Positions 1 to 9,077 of a DNA stretch of 37,439 nucleotides are shown one piece after another. How positions within the stretch are numbered: the stretch's first letter is position 1; each line of letters begins with the position of its first letter. This stretch comes from Planctomycetota bacterium (GTDB lineage Bacteria; Planctomycetota; Phycisphaerae; Tepidisphaerales; Tepidisphaeraceae). The notes beneath the pieces were generated by a model. It saw only the letters and a program-made list of their open reading frames with translations, was not told the DNA's origin and did no database searches. The translations under genes and the position numbers were made by a program. Location: positions 1-37,439 of the forward strand of contig JAPLNB010000164.1 of the NCBI GenBank assembly GCA_026693085.1. Reading direction: 5' to 3'.

Positions 1-1225
1 CGCCCCCGTCACCATCACCATCGACAAATCCCGCCCCGCCACACTCACCCAACTCCAACTCGGCGTCACCCACAGCCAGCGCACCATCGATCTCGGCCCC
101 CCCGATTCCGTCGCCCAAGCCAAGCAACTGCTGGCCGACGTCGCCACTTACCACAACCAGCACATCATGGGCTGGGGCGCCGACAACCCAAACCCCGCCC
201 CCGGCGTCTACAACTTCAAGTCCCTCGACGCCCGCTTGGCCCTGATCGAATCCATGAACGGCACCCCCATCCTCACCCTCTGCGCGGCCCCCGACTGGAT
301 GAAAGGCGAACCGCCCAACAAAACCGACTGGTCCAAAATCGAGGTCGCTCCCCTTCCCCAGCACTACGCCGACTTCGCCGCTCTCGCGAAAACCATCGCA
401 AAACGCTATCCCAAGGTCAAGCACTACCAGGTCTGGAATGAGATGAAGGGCTTTTGGAACCCCAAAACCAACAACTGGGACTACGAGAACTACACCCGCC
501 TCTACAACCTCACCTACGACGCCCTCAAATCCGTCTCGAAGGATATCCAGGTCGGCGGCCCCTACCTCGTCATCGAAGGCACCGGCTCCAACAAAAAGGG
601 CCCTTGGCCCGCCGAATCCCCCATCCGCAAGCGCCAACACGACCTCATCGACTACTGGCTCGAGCACCTGCACGGTGCTGATTTCCTTGTCGTTGACCGC
701 TCCATCCCCGACTTCCACGACAAAAACACGTACACCTCTGCCGAGCTTATGTCATTCACCGAAACCTTCGGCGACACCGTCCGGCAACTCCGCCAGAAGA
801 CCCCGTTGCCCATCTGGTTCGCCGAATACTACGGCGCAACCTCCTCCCCCGAATTCACCGCCGCCCACTACGCTTCCATCTACCACCACATGATGCTCCA
901 GGGCGCCTTTGTTGCCCTGCTCTGGTCCCCGATGCAGAGCGACATCAACCACGCGCTCCTCACCGACACCCGCAACCCCGCCGCCCCTCAACCCCTCCCC
1001 CATTACGCCGTCTTCAAGATCTTTCACGACCACTTCCCACCCGGCACACTCCTCTACACCACCGACTCCTCCTCCCCCGACGTCGAAGCCATCGCTTCTC
1101 TGAACAAGATCCTCCTGATCAACAAGAGCAACGCCACGATCGACATTTCCCTCCCAAACTCCGCTCCGCCGCCCCTGCAACCCTACGAAGTCCGGCTCCT
1201 CGACCGCAATCCCGACGGCCCGTAA
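1..1225 (+). CDS. Clan-A glycoside hydrolase (GH39-like), 5' end cut off by window start
   Basis: The reading frame is open from base 2, so the gene is truncated at the window edge and the first internal ATG at 167 is not its start. The translation shows a TIM-barrel glycoside hydrolase pattern. A 'VWNEM' motif has the presumed acid/base Glu codon at 440-442. A 'WFAEYYG' motif near the C-terminus has the presumed nucleophile Glu codon at 824-826. These are the two glutamates expected on strands 4 and 7 of clan GH-A enzymes such as GH39 xylosidases. The last ~80 residues look like the small beta domain that follows the barrel. Substrate cannot be told from sequence; plant or algal polysaccharide breakdown is an inference. 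The gene converges on the DUF1080 gene, and the 94-base gap between them shows nothing clear. Confidence 0.7.
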   Translation, partial: APVTITIDKSRPATLTQLQLGVTHSQRTIDLGPPDSVAQAKQLLADVATYHNQHIMGWGADNPNPAPGVYNFKSLDARLALIESMNGTPILTLCAAPDWMKGEPPNKTDWSKIEVAPLPQHYADFAALAKTIAKRYPKVKHYQVWNEMKGFWNPKTNNWDYENYTRLYNLTYDALKSVSKDIQVGGPYLVIEGTGSNKKGPWPAESPIRKRQHDLIDYWLEHLHGADFLVVDRSIPDFHDKNTYTSAELMSFTETFGDTVRQLRQKTPLPIWFAEYYGATSSPEFTAAHYASIYHHMMLQGAFVALLWSPMQSDINHALLTDTRNPAAPQPLPHYAVFKIFHDHFPPGTLLYTTDSSSPDVEAIASLNKILLINKSNATIDISLPNSAPPPLQPYEVRLLDRNPDGP

Positions 1226-1319
1226 ACCTCTACGGGGCGACGGCTCGCGTCTGCTTGGTTGCGCGAACGATGAAACGTCAGCGATCCTCTTGCCCAATCC
1301 AGCCAACACGCCCCTTGTG

Positions 1320-2075
1320 CTATTTCCCGCCAACCTCCGTAATCCAAATGTTCCGAAACGCCACAATCCCATGGTCTCCCTGCAGCAGCAGTGGCCCCGT
1401 CGCCTTCTCCGGCCCAATCTGGCCGCCGGTCCCACCCTTCACTTCCACGTTCTCGTGGATCGTCTTGCCGTTGTACACCAGCTTGATGAACTTCGCGTTC
1501 TCCACCTTCTTCCCCGCTGCATCGAACCGCGGCGCCCGGAACGTCACATCAAAGCTCTGCCACTCGCCAGGCGCCTTGCTGGCATTCACGGACGGCACCT
1601 TCGCCGAGTAAATCGCCCCGCAATCACCCATGCCCAACTGGTTATCGGGCTTCCCAAAACTGTCCAGCACCTGAATCTCATACTGGCCCATGAGATACAC
1701 CCCCGAGTTGCTGCCCTTGGGAACCATGAACTCAATGTGCAGCTCGCAATCCCCAAAGCCCTTCTCCGTCATGATGTCCGAGCCATGCTCAATCGGCGTG
1801 CGGAACATCACTGACTCCGCCGTACCCCCCTCGCCCGAACCGACCAGCAGCTTCGGATTGTTGGCATCCAGCTTCACCTCCGAAACAACCTTCCACGTCT
1901 TGGCAGCATCGGCATTGCGCAACTTCCAGCCTGACAAGTCCTTGCCGTTGAAAAGGACTGCCTTGCCGTCCTTCTCATCCGCTCCGGACGATGTTGCACC
2001 CCCGGCAAGCAGCGCCACTGCAAAGATCGCCGTCAACAGTGCCGATACACGTTCTGTTGTAAAGTGGTTTCTCAT
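1320..2075 (-). CDS. DUF1080 / 3-keto-disaccharide hydrolase family exported protein
   Basis: 251 residues. Residues 1-32 form a signal peptide (basic start, hydrophobic 'LLTAIFAVALLAGGA'). The body opens with 'LFNGKDLSGWKL', the signature start of the DUF1080 fold, a concanavalin-like beta-sandwich found in large numbers in planctomycetes. Further typical blocks are 'NSGVYLMGQYEIQVLDS' and the C-terminal 'FRNIWITEVG'. Family members hydrolyse 3-keto-glycosides or bind carbohydrate; the activity here is inferred from family only. The protein should act in the periplasm. No strong Shine-Dalgarno is visible before the ATG at 2073-2075. It is divergent from the PEP-CTERM gene across a 230-base spacer that must hold both promoters; I see no convincing -35/-10 pair there. 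Confidence 0.85.
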   Translation of the reverse strand: MRNHFTTERVSALLTAIFAVALLAGGATSSGADEKDGKAVLFNGKDLSGWKLRNADAAKTWKVVSEVKLDANNPKLLVGSGEGGTAESVMFRTPIEHGSDIMTEKGFGDCELHIEFMVPKGSNSGVYLMGQYEIQVLDSFGKPDNQLGMGDCGAIYSAKVPSVNASKAPGEWQSFDVTFRAPRFDAAGKKVENAKFIKLVYNGKTIHENVEVKGGTGGQIGPEKATGPLLLQGDHGIVAFRNIWITEVGGK

Positions 2076-2305
2076 GCCGATAGTGTACCACAGCTACAAT
2101 GCGCAGGAAGGGCTCTGCTGCACAATCCTCTGCGTCAGTGGATCGTGTTCTCTTGACCCGACCGCGGAACCGCGTTGGCTTATTGGTTATTCTGTCAGAT
2201 GTTCGGTGGGCATATTTGGACTAACACAACTACACACGCCGTTCGCTCCGAGATCGCCCGCTGGCGGGATACGCGGGCAACGGCCTCTTCGGTAAGGAGC
2301 CGGAT

Positions 2306-3097
2306 ATGATCAGGCGTGGATTCAGAACTGCTGCCCCAGCCGCCGCTGTCGTGACGACGTTGGCGTTCTGGGCCACTTTCGCTCGTGGCGCAATATTGCT
2401 TAACTTCAAGCCGGTCCCGTTGTCCGATGATCCGGAACTGTCGTTCATGGGCGTCGGCCCATTGGCTCCCGCTCTACGCGACGCCGCAGGCAGCCACGGC
2501 AACGGCGACGGCGACCTCCCCCTCAACCAGCAAACCGCCCCGGGCCTTTTGGTTGACACCCCGTTTACCATACCCGGCTCGATCCACGGCAAAGTGCTCA
2601 ATCCAAATGCAACAACCTCGTTCCGCGATGTCACGCTCAGCCTCACCGGCCTCGAGCAGTCCGGTCCCGCATACCCCGCCGGCGCCATGCTCGGTCAATT
2701 GCTTCAGAGCGGCACTTTCACCCTGATGTCAACCTCCGGCCCCGCAGGCACACCTCAAACGCTCCTTCTTACCGGAACCATCAACAACGCATTAGTCCTG
2801 ACCAACCTCGAGGGAAGCGGCCTGGTGCTCAGCGCCGATGTGCATTACACCGGCGGAGTCATCTACGACGCTGCCGCCGCGACTCTCGGCATCAAGAACA
2901 TGCCCCCCATCCGCGGCCAACTGTCCTGGACTCTGTTGAACATGATCGCCACGCCGCCGCATGTCTCCCCGGGCACCTATATGCCCGAATTCACCGCCGA
3001 CGTGAACGGCCAGTTCAGCTACCTCCCCGAGCCCTCCGTGCTCTCGATGTTCGCACTGAGCGCCGCCGGCCTCCTGCTCCGCCGCCGCTGCGCCTAG
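2306..3097 (+). CDS. PEP-CTERM sorted exported protein
   Basis: 263 residues. The start is set by AAGGAG at 2294-2299, six bases before the ATG. A signal peptide covers about residues 1-29 ('AAVVTTLAFWATFARGA'). The C-terminus carries a PEP-CTERM tripartite signal: 'LPEPS', a hydrophobic segment 'VLSMFALSAAGLLL', then 'RRRCA'. In bacteria with exosortase this tail directs processing and surface or matrix export. The middle is a beta-rich domain of unknown function with no motif I recognise. It is monocistronic: a strong terminator hairpin follows 20 bases after the stop. Function beyond export is unknown. Confidence 0.85.
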   Translation: MIRRGFRTAAPAAAVVTTLAFWATFARGAILLNFKPVPLSDDPELSFMGVGPLAPALRDAAGSHGNGDGDLPLNQQTAPGLLVDTPFTIPGSIHGKVLNPNATTSFRDVTLSLTGLEQSGPAYPAGAMLGQLLQSGTFTLMSTSGPAGTPQTLLLTGTINNALVLTNLEGSGLVLSADVHYTGGVIYDAAAATLGIKNMPPIRGQLSWTLLNMIATPPHVSPGTYMPEFTADVNGQFSYLPEPSVLSMFALSAAGLLLRRRCA

Positions 3098-3116
3098 CCA
3101 TCCCTATCGAGCATAC

Positions 3117-3158
3117 AAAAGCCCACGAACGCCCCAACGCTTTCGTGGGCTTTTTCTT
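3117..3158 (+). terminator. Rho-independent terminator after the PEP-CTERM gene
   Basis: A perfect 13-bp stem (arms 3117-3129 and 3142-3154, left arm AAAAGCCCACGAA) with a 12-base loop. The right arm runs into TTTTTCTTT, giving the U-tract on the plus strand. It ends the PEP-CTERM transcript before the SGNH hydrolase gene. Confidence 0.9.
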
Positions 3159-3216
3159 TGCGCGCACTCAACAATCAGCACATCGGATGGTAACAATCGG
3201 GTAGAGGAGAACCCCT

Positions 3217-3945
3217 ATGAACGCTGTGGTCATGAAGCTCTTTGCGGTTGTCTTAGCTCTGATTGGTCCCGCTCCCAGCGACTCGCCCAAGGAGTTGCAG
3301 CTCCAACAGGCCAACACCATCGTCGCCATCGGCGACTCGATCACACAGGGCGGTGGCTACCTCCGCGACATCGACGCCGTCCTCGCCCAGCAGTATCCCG
3401 ACCTGAAAATCCCCAAGGTCATCAACGTCGGAATCTCCGGCCAGAAAGCCGAAGACCTCGTCAAACGCTTCGACAAGGACGTCGTCCAGCGCAAACCCGC
3501 CTTTGTGACCCTCAGCATCGGCATCAACGACGTCTGGCATCGCCTCAATAAGCCTCACGACGAAAAAGTCCTGGCAGCCTACCGCGACAACGTCGCCGAA
3601 ATGGTCGATGCCGCACAGGCCGCAGGCATCAAGGTCATCCTCCTGGCGCCCACCCTCATCTCCGAAGATCCGGCAGCCGATGGAAACCAACGACTCCTGA
3701 TGTACATCGCCGCCGAGAAGCAGATCGCCGCTGACAAGAAGTGCCAGTTCGTCGATCTCCATGCCATGTTCCTCCACGCGCTCAAGCACAAGCCGGCCGA
3801 TGAAAAAGGCAACTGGATCACCAGCGACGGCGTCCACATGAACCCACGCGGCGACGCCGCCATGGCCATCGGCGTCCTGCGCGCCCTCGGCGTCCCGGAC
3901 CAGAAGATCGCGGCCTCGGATGTCCCCGGCATCCGCGAAAAGTGA
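3217..3945 (+). CDS. SGNH/GDSL-family hydrolase, exported
   Basis: 242 residues, started by GAGGAG at 3204-3209 seven bases before ATG. A short signal peptide (residues 1-21) precedes the catalytic domain. All four SGNH blocks are visible: block I 'AIGDSIT' with nucleophile Ser41, block II Gly near 'NVGISG' (residues 70-75), block III 'GIND' with Asn104, and block V 'SDGVHMN' with Asp204 and His207. It is therefore expected to be an active esterase, acetyl-xylan or peptidoglycan deacetylase-type enzyme; which substrate is not readable. Nearby carbohydrate-enzyme genes make polysaccharide deacetylation plausible, as inference. The terminator hairpin at 4041-4074 may also serve this gene. Confidence 0.88.
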   Translation: MNAVVMKLFAVVLALIGPAPSDSPKELQLQQANTIVAIGDSITQGGGYLRDIDAVLAQQYPDLKIPKVINVGISGQKAEDLVKRFDKDVVQRKPAFVTLSIGINDVWHRLNKPHDEKVLAAYRDNVAEMVDAAQAAGIKVILLAPTLISEDPAADGNQRLLMYIAAEKQIAADKKCQFVDLHAMFLHALKHKPADEKGNWITSDGVHMNPRGDAAMAIGVLRALGVPDQKIAASDVPGIREK

Positions 3946-4040
3946 TTTCTTGCCCTCTCGCAGCCTCGCCCGCCGGTAACTCAGCTCCGACTCGGCCACC
4001 GTCCGTGCGCAAGACCCTCGGCGGCGCCTCGTACAGAATC

Positions 4041-4074
4041 AAAACGCGGGCCGAGGTGGGAACTCGGCCCGCGT
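4041..4074 (-). terminator. Terminator hairpin downstream of porin 1
   Basis: Perfect 12-bp stem, arms 4044-4055 (ACGCGGGCCGAG) and 4063-4074, with a 7-base loop. On the minus strand the stem is followed by TTTT, so it suits the end of the porin gene that stops at 4130. It may act weakly in the other direction for the SGNH gene. Confidence 0.8.
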
Positions 4075-4129
4075 ATTTCGTACATCCGTTCTGCGGTCCC
4101 GATAATCGCTTGGGACCAGATCGAATCGC

Positions 4130-5524
4130 TTAGATCAACAATTGGAACTGTGCACGAAGCATGAACTCGTTCGCGCCGTCGTTCTGATCCTGGGCTCCGA
4201 TCTGCTGGAAATCGATGGTCGTCGGCACACCATTCGGGAACCACGTGCCATCAATCGTAAACTTCGCTCGGTGCCCGGCGCTGCCGTTGTTGCCCATATA
4301 GTAGTTCACGCCGACCGAAACCTCCCAGAACTGCGTTTCGTTAGCACCGGACGACACCGCCTCGCCGTACTTGGTCCAGTCAACAACACTGAACACTTCC
4401 CACGAAGGATTCAGCATGTAGGCAACTTCGCCCTGCAGACCCCAATCCGTCGTGTTCTGGCCGATCGACGAGATGTCGCTGTTCAGATGCCGGATCAAGC
4501 CCGCGCCATAGAGCATCAGCCCCGAAGCCGTCTCATACTGAGCATCGAGCGCGCCCACCAGGCTGTTCCCTGCGCTGCTCTGGCTCCAGTCACCGCCGGC
4601 GCCCAGGACCAGCAAGTCCTCTTTATCGCCCTTGGCGGTCAAATCGCGGTAGTCTCTCCAGTCGCCCAGCACCTTGTACTCAACGCGGCCGGTCACGCCA
4701 AAGTCAAATTCGTGCCGAACCGGCTGACCATCCACGATCGCCGGGACCGACGGGCCCTGCTTCTTCGTGAAGTCCGTGTTCGCCTGCCCGATCCCGTCAG
4801 TGAACGCCACTTCCGCATTGACCGGGTTGGTCTTGTTGTACCCGCCGTACACCAGGCTCGCGCCCTGCGTCCGGCCTACATAGCCGCCGCCCAGGATCTG
4901 GTTCAGCAGCGTGCGCTCAGCGGCCAGCAGATACTGATCGCCGATCAGCGACTCGTGGCTGACAAGGTCCTTGTACTGACCCATCCGCACGCCCCAGTCA
5001 TCCGCAAACATGTAGCGGACATACGCATCCAGCAACGACAAGTCACCCGAGTCCGGGCCTGTCATCCAGCGGAACTCGTACGTCAGCTCCTTCATGAAAG
5101 CGGTGCCTTCAAATGCCAGCTCCAGGCGATGGACTTCGAAACCGTTGCTCAGTTGGTCATCCGTTCCGCCGCTCGACTTGACCACATCCTGCCGGTACGT
5201 CGTGTTATTCCAGAACTGGAACAGCACGCTCGGCCGCAAAACCCAGTTCTCGCCAGCGCGGATGTAGAACCCACCGTCGTAGCCCGCCCCCATCTCGCCG
5301 CCATTGGCCAGCAACTGGCTCCGCTTCTCGGCGTCACGGAGGACGGCATCCACCGTGGCTGCCAGGTCCTTGCTGTTCTGGGCCTGCTTGGCTTCCAGAG
5401 ACGCAACCTTGGCTTCCAACTGCTGAATCTTCGCGTCCATCTGGGCTGGCTCCGCCGCCCAGGCAGTTGCCCCGAGCGACATCGCCCCCGCTACAGCCGC
5501 GAACAAACGACTCTTGTTGGTCAT
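4130..5524 (-). CDS. OprP/OprO-like outer-membrane porin, paralogue 1
   Basis: 464 residues. ATG at 5522-5524 is preceded by AAGGAG six bases upstream. A signal peptide ends at 'TAWA|AEP' (about residue 23). Residues 28-70 are a heptad-rich coiled coil ('KIQQLEAKVASLEAKQAQ'), followed by 'GGEMGAGYDGGFYIRAG', the entry to a beta-barrel. Repeated amphipathic strands ('ELTYEFRW', 'YVRYMFADDWGVRMGQYKD') resemble the phosphate-selective porin O/P family. The chain ends in an aromatic/hydrophobic C-terminal strand 'LRAQFQLLI' typical of barrel proteins. The role is passive uptake across the outer membrane; selectivity is unknown. It shares its whole architecture with the porin at 6500-7888, so the two are tandem duplicates. 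Each has its own leader and hairpin, so they are separate transcripts. Confidence 0.85.
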   Translation of the reverse strand: MTNKSRLFAAVAGAMSLGATAWAAEPAQMDAKIQQLEAKVASLEAKQAQNSKDLAATVDAVLRDAEKRSQLLANGGEMGAGYDGGFYIRAGENWVLRPSVLFQFWNNTTYRQDVVKSSGGTDDQLSNGFEVHRLELAFEGTAFMKELTYEFRWMTGPDSGDLSLLDAYVRYMFADDWGVRMGQYKDLVSHESLIGDQYLLAAERTLLNQILGGGYVGRTQGASLVYGGYNKTNPVNAEVAFTDGIGQANTDFTKKQGPSVPAIVDGQPVRHEFDFGVTGRVEYKVLGDWRDYRDLTAKGDKEDLLVLGAGGDWSQSSAGNSLVGALDAQYETASGLMLYGAGLIRHLNSDISSIGQNTTDWGLQGEVAYMLNPSWEVFSVVDWTKYGEAVSSGANETQFWEVSVGVNYYMGNNGSAGHRAKFTIDGTWFPNGVPTTIDFQQIGAQDQNDGANEFMLRAQFQLLI

Positions 5525-6412
5525 TACTGTCTCCTTTTCTGAGAGTGGCCTGGCGCCACTTACTTGTGTGGTTCCCAGCGACCGACCACAGCCGCCAAGC
5601 GAGCAAACCGGTACCTATAGCGCGGCCACTAGGCCGACACATTCCCGCCAGGGTTGCTCTCGCCTCTGGCGGCCCAACATCTCTTTTGTTCTGCAATACG
5701 CATCTTGTCTGGTTCCTGCGCGTCTTCATCAATGCCAGCCGCGGCTCCAGCCGCGAATCTATTCCTCAGATCGCGCACATTTCTTTCCTTTTGCGTATAA
5801 GCGGGCGCTCAACAACGCGTCCGCCTTCAAGTTCCGACCGCCTTTCCCGGCCGGTTATCATCTAACCGTCAGCATCAACCGCCGGCTCGCGTCCCGGCGC
5901 TCATTTCTCCCACCATTCCGCTACCCGATCACGCTTCCTACCTCTCGTATCCCGCGGCTGCTTGTCCTGGCCTCATTCCGTAAGAGCCTGAGGAACTTTC
6001 CGCTCTTGTTCCCATCCGCTATCGGCCACGACCAATACCTATACACCACCTCGCCACTGCCGTCCAGAGCACCGGAGAAACAGCAACCTGATACTGCTTT
6101 CGGTCATGCCAAAAGCTTTCCGTCAATTTTTCTGGCCGCGCCATCCAAGTTCGCCTATAGCCCAGTGGCCAATTCCTCACCAAAAACACGTGATTGCGGC
6201 CGCAATGCCACTGAACCACAACGCTCTTCCAGCCAGTAGCGTACGATCTTGCCTCGCTGCGTCAAGGACCCCACCCAGTCCGACCCCGCAATCCATCGCT
6301 TTCTTCCGCTATGCACAGCGGGCGGCCGAACCACCCCACCGCACAATCCTGGCACGCACCGTCCCATATACCGCATCATGCGCCCTGGCGCACCCCCGCC
6401 AACCACAAGAAG
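5525..6412. other. Long stretch with no supported gene, between the two porins
   Basis: About 890 bases. The open frames here, including a 241-codon one on the plus strand at 5514-6239, have Ser/Pro/Arg-rich shadow-like translations with no motif. The end next to 5525 must contain the promoter and 5' leader of porin 1. I see no tRNA, convincing sigma-70 promoter or riboswitch. A long untranslated leader or an unrecognised small RNA is possible but not shown. Confidence 0.5.
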
Positions 6413-6414
6413 GC

Positions 6415-6448
6415 AAGGCCCCGGCCGAGCAACGCTCGGCCAGGGCCT
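6415..6448 (-). terminator. Hairpin downstream of porin 2, possible terminator
   Basis: Arms 6416-6430 and 6434-6448 pair over 15 bp with one mismatch, around a 3-base loop AAC. On the minus strand it lies about 50 bases beyond the stop of porin 2. The following sequence (TGCCTTCTTG) has only a weak U-tract, so termination is likely but not certain. Confidence 0.5.
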
Positions 6449-6499
6449 GGTCCGCAAATAGTGCCCGGCAAATGCCGGAAACCCTGCTCATTTCGCAAC

Positions 6500-7888
6500 C
6501 TAGATCAACAACTGGAACTGCGCCCGCAGAATCCATTCCGCGTTGCCGCCGTTGTCGTCCAAGATCCCCAGGCTGGTGGCCGGCTTCGGCGAGCCGTCCG
6601 GCAGATACGTCAAATCCACCGTGAACTTCGCCCGATGCCCGGCGCTGCCATCCGCGCCCATGTAGTAGTTCACGCCAAGCGTGATCTCATTGATCGTGTT
6701 CACATCATCGCCGGTTGACAAACCGCCCTGCTTGAACATCGGGCCGTTGTCATAGATCGTCGCATCATACCGGGCAAACACTTCCCAGTTGCCCGTGAAC
6801 AGGTAACTGCCCTGCGCCAGCAAGCCCCAGTTGCTCGAGTTCTGCGTAAAGCCCTGCAGCGATGAGTTGACGTACTGGTACACCACCGCGCCATACAGGC
6901 CCAGGCCGCTGGCGTTCTCGTACTGCAAGTCCGTCGTGCCGGTGATCATGTCCCCGTCGCCCGACTGCGTCCAGTCGCCCGCCAGACCCGCAACCAGCAA
7001 ATCTTCCTTCGTGCCCTTTGCGGTGAAGTCCGAGTAGTTCTTCCAGTCGCCCATGAACTTGTACTCGGCTCGGCCGGCAAGGCCCCAATCCACAGTATGC
7101 GCGCCGGGGACCGCAAACACGTCGTCGGTGTGCTTGGTGAAGTCGGTGTTGTACTGGCCGGCTCCGTCGGTGAAGCCCGCTTCAACATTCAGCGCGTTGT
7201 TCTTGTTGTAGTTGCCGTACACCAGCAGCACGCCCTGCGTGTAGCCGTCGAACGTTCCGCCGATCAGGGTGTCCATCAACGACACGTCGCACGCCATCAG
7301 CCTCTTGGTGCTCATCGTAAACTCGCGCGTCGTCGGGTCCTTGAACTGCCCGCCGCGCACACCCCAGTCATCCGACATCATGTACTTCGCCCAGCCTTCC
7401 AACAGGCTCACATCCCCGCTGTTCCGGTTGGTGTCCCACTGGAAGAAGTACGTCAATTCCTTGATGAACGCCGTGCCCTCAAACTCGAACCGCATGCGCC
7501 GCACTTCAAAGCCGTTGGACCATTCGTTGTCATCGCCGAACTTGGCATCTTCACGGTAGTTGGTGATGTTCCGGAACTGGAACTGCAAACCGGGCTTCAG
7601 CACCCAGGCATCGCCGGCCTTGATGTAGAAGCCGTTGTCATAACCAGCGCCCATTTCGCCGCCATTGGCCAGCAACTGGCTGCGCTTCTCCGCATCTCGC
7701 AAAACCGCGTCCACCGTCGCTGCCAAATCCTTGCTGTTGGCAGCCTGCCTGGTCTCCAACGCCGCCAGCTTGTTCTCCAATTCCTGAATGCGTGCATCTT
7801 GCTGCACGTCAGGCTCCGCAGCCCATGCAATCGTACCAACTGCAAACAACGCGGCGACGCTCGCCACTAGACGGGATCGATCAGTCAT
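6500..7888 (-). CDS. OprP/OprO-like outer-membrane porin, paralogue 2
   Basis: 462 residues from the ATG at 7886-7888. A longer frame reaches 7984, but the inner start has AAGGAG (7897-7902) eight bases upstream and is followed at once by a signal peptide ('LVASVAALFAVGTIAWAAEP'), so the extra 32 residues are rejected. The N-terminal coiled coil ('RIQELENKLAALETRQ') and the block 'KDLAATVDAVLRDAEKRSQ' match porin 1 almost residue for residue. The barrel body is more diverged, and the final strand 'ILRAQFQLLI' is again shared. Tandem duplication followed by divergence of the pore is the simplest reading; different substrate preference is an inference. Confidence 0.85.
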   Translation of the reverse strand: MTDRSRLVASVAALFAVGTIAWAAEPDVQQDARIQELENKLAALETRQAANSKDLAATVDAVLRDAEKRSQLLANGGEMGAGYDNGFYIKAGDAWVLKPGLQFQFRNITNYREDAKFGDDNEWSNGFEVRRMRFEFEGTAFIKELTYFFQWDTNRNSGDVSLLEGWAKYMMSDDWGVRGGQFKDPTTREFTMSTKRLMACDVSLMDTLIGGTFDGYTQGVLLVYGNYNKNNALNVEAGFTDGAGQYNTDFTKHTDDVFAVPGAHTVDWGLAGRAEYKFMGDWKNYSDFTAKGTKEDLLVAGLAGDWTQSGDGDMITGTTDLQYENASGLGLYGAVVYQYVNSSLQGFTQNSSNWGLLAQGSYLFTGNWEVFARYDATIYDNGPMFKQGGLSTGDDVNTINEITLGVNYYMGADGSAGHRAKFTVDLTYLPDGSPKPATSLGILDDNGGNAEWILRAQFQLLI

Positions 7889-7896
7889 TAGGAGTT

Positions 7897-7902
7897 CTCC
7901 TT
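7897..7902 (-). promoter_or_regulatory. Shine-Dalgarno deciding the porin 2 start
   Basis: AAGGAG on the minus strand, eight bases before the ATG at 7888. The upstream alternative start at 7984 has no signal peptide behind it. Confidence 0.75.
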
Positions 7903-8102
7903 CCCAATAGCACCTGCGTGGCGAACTTGCCACATACCATGAGACACTACACTTGGCCGTCAATACAACGGCAAAGGGCGCCAACTGCTAAGAAATCCGC
8001 CAGCCGAGCAACCGACAGAATCCGAGAGGCCCGGTAGTCAGACCAAAAAGTTATTACACATGATATCGGCTCGCCAGTCAACCGCGGTTGAGTATTTCGT
8101 CT

Positions 8103-9077
8103 TCAACGGAAGACTGCGCCACACGCTCGGCGGCCCTGGTCGGCAGGTTTGCTGTCGCCACCTCCGATCATTTGCATCAGGAGGAAGTACACCGTAGGCG
8201 TGGCTACCAGCGACAGCAGCACCGAAACGCACAGCGCACCGATCACCGCTATCGCCAGCGGCTTGAGCGTATCCGCACCAGACCCAATCCCATACGCCAG
8301 CGGCAACATCCCCAACGCCGCCGCCATCGAGGTCATCAACACAGGACGCAGGCGCCGGCGACCCGATCCCACAAGGGCCTCCTCCAGACTCAAGCCACTG
8401 GCCCGCAACTGCTCGACAAAATCGAGCATCAAAATGCCGTTCTTGGCCACAATCCCGACGCCAATGATCGCCCCCATGAACGAAATGATGTTCAGCGACG
8501 TGCCGGTGAGCCACAGCGCCACAATGGTGCCCAGCAGCGCCAGCACCGCCCCCAGGACGATGGCCAGCGGCTGGAGAAACGAGCGGAACTCCAGGAGCAG
8601 CACCGTGAAGACCAGCAGGATGGCCATGATCATCACGATCATGAGGTTGTGGAACGATTCCTGCTGCTGCTGATACAGGCCGCCGAATTCGATGATGCCC
8701 GGCGGCAGCGTGGCATCATGGCCGAGCTTGACGCGGATTTCCTCCATCGCGCTGCCGAGATCGCGGGATTCGAGCCGTGCCGTCACGGCCACGTTCTGCC
8801 TCAGATCTTCACGCCGCAGTTCCAGTTGGCCAGGCTCCTCACGAACATCCGCGACCTGGCTCAGCATGACAGTCGCCCCGCTCGGCGTCTGCAACGGCAG
8901 ATCGCGGAGCGTGGCCATGCGGTCAATCCGCGCCGGGTCCACCAGCACCCGTATATTCACCACCCGATCACCCTGGAGGACCGACGATGCCGTCTGGCCA
9001 AACTTCGCAGTGTTCACCGCCGGGCGTGGACCGCGCCACTGTCGGACACCAGCGTGGCATAGTTCATGCACGAACAC
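8103..9077 (-). pseudogene. C-terminal fragment of an RND-family efflux pump (AcrB/CusA type)
   Basis: About 324 residues remain of a protein that is normally ~1020-1050 residues. The retained part covers the end of the second porter domain ('LPLQTPSGATVMLSQVADVREEPGQ' region) and the last five or six membrane helices. Family hallmarks are present: 'LLLEFRSFLQPLAIVL', 'LNIISFMGAIIGVGIVAKNG' and 'RLRPVLMTSMAAALGMLPLA'. The frame opens with a GTG at 9075-9077 inside the 3' end of the metallo-hydrolase gene, and its first ~20 residues do not look like RND sequence. The N-terminal two thirds, including helix 4 of the first half that holds the proton-relay aspartates, is missing, so it cannot be a working pump. 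No periplasmic adaptor gene is nearby. The break lies within about 9020-9070. Confidence 0.8.

Noticed and set aside
5514..6239. 241-codon plus-strand ORF between the porins
   Set aside because: Its translation is Ser/Pro/Arg-rich with no motif, and it starts inside the porin 1 leader. It looks like chance openness in C-rich sequence.
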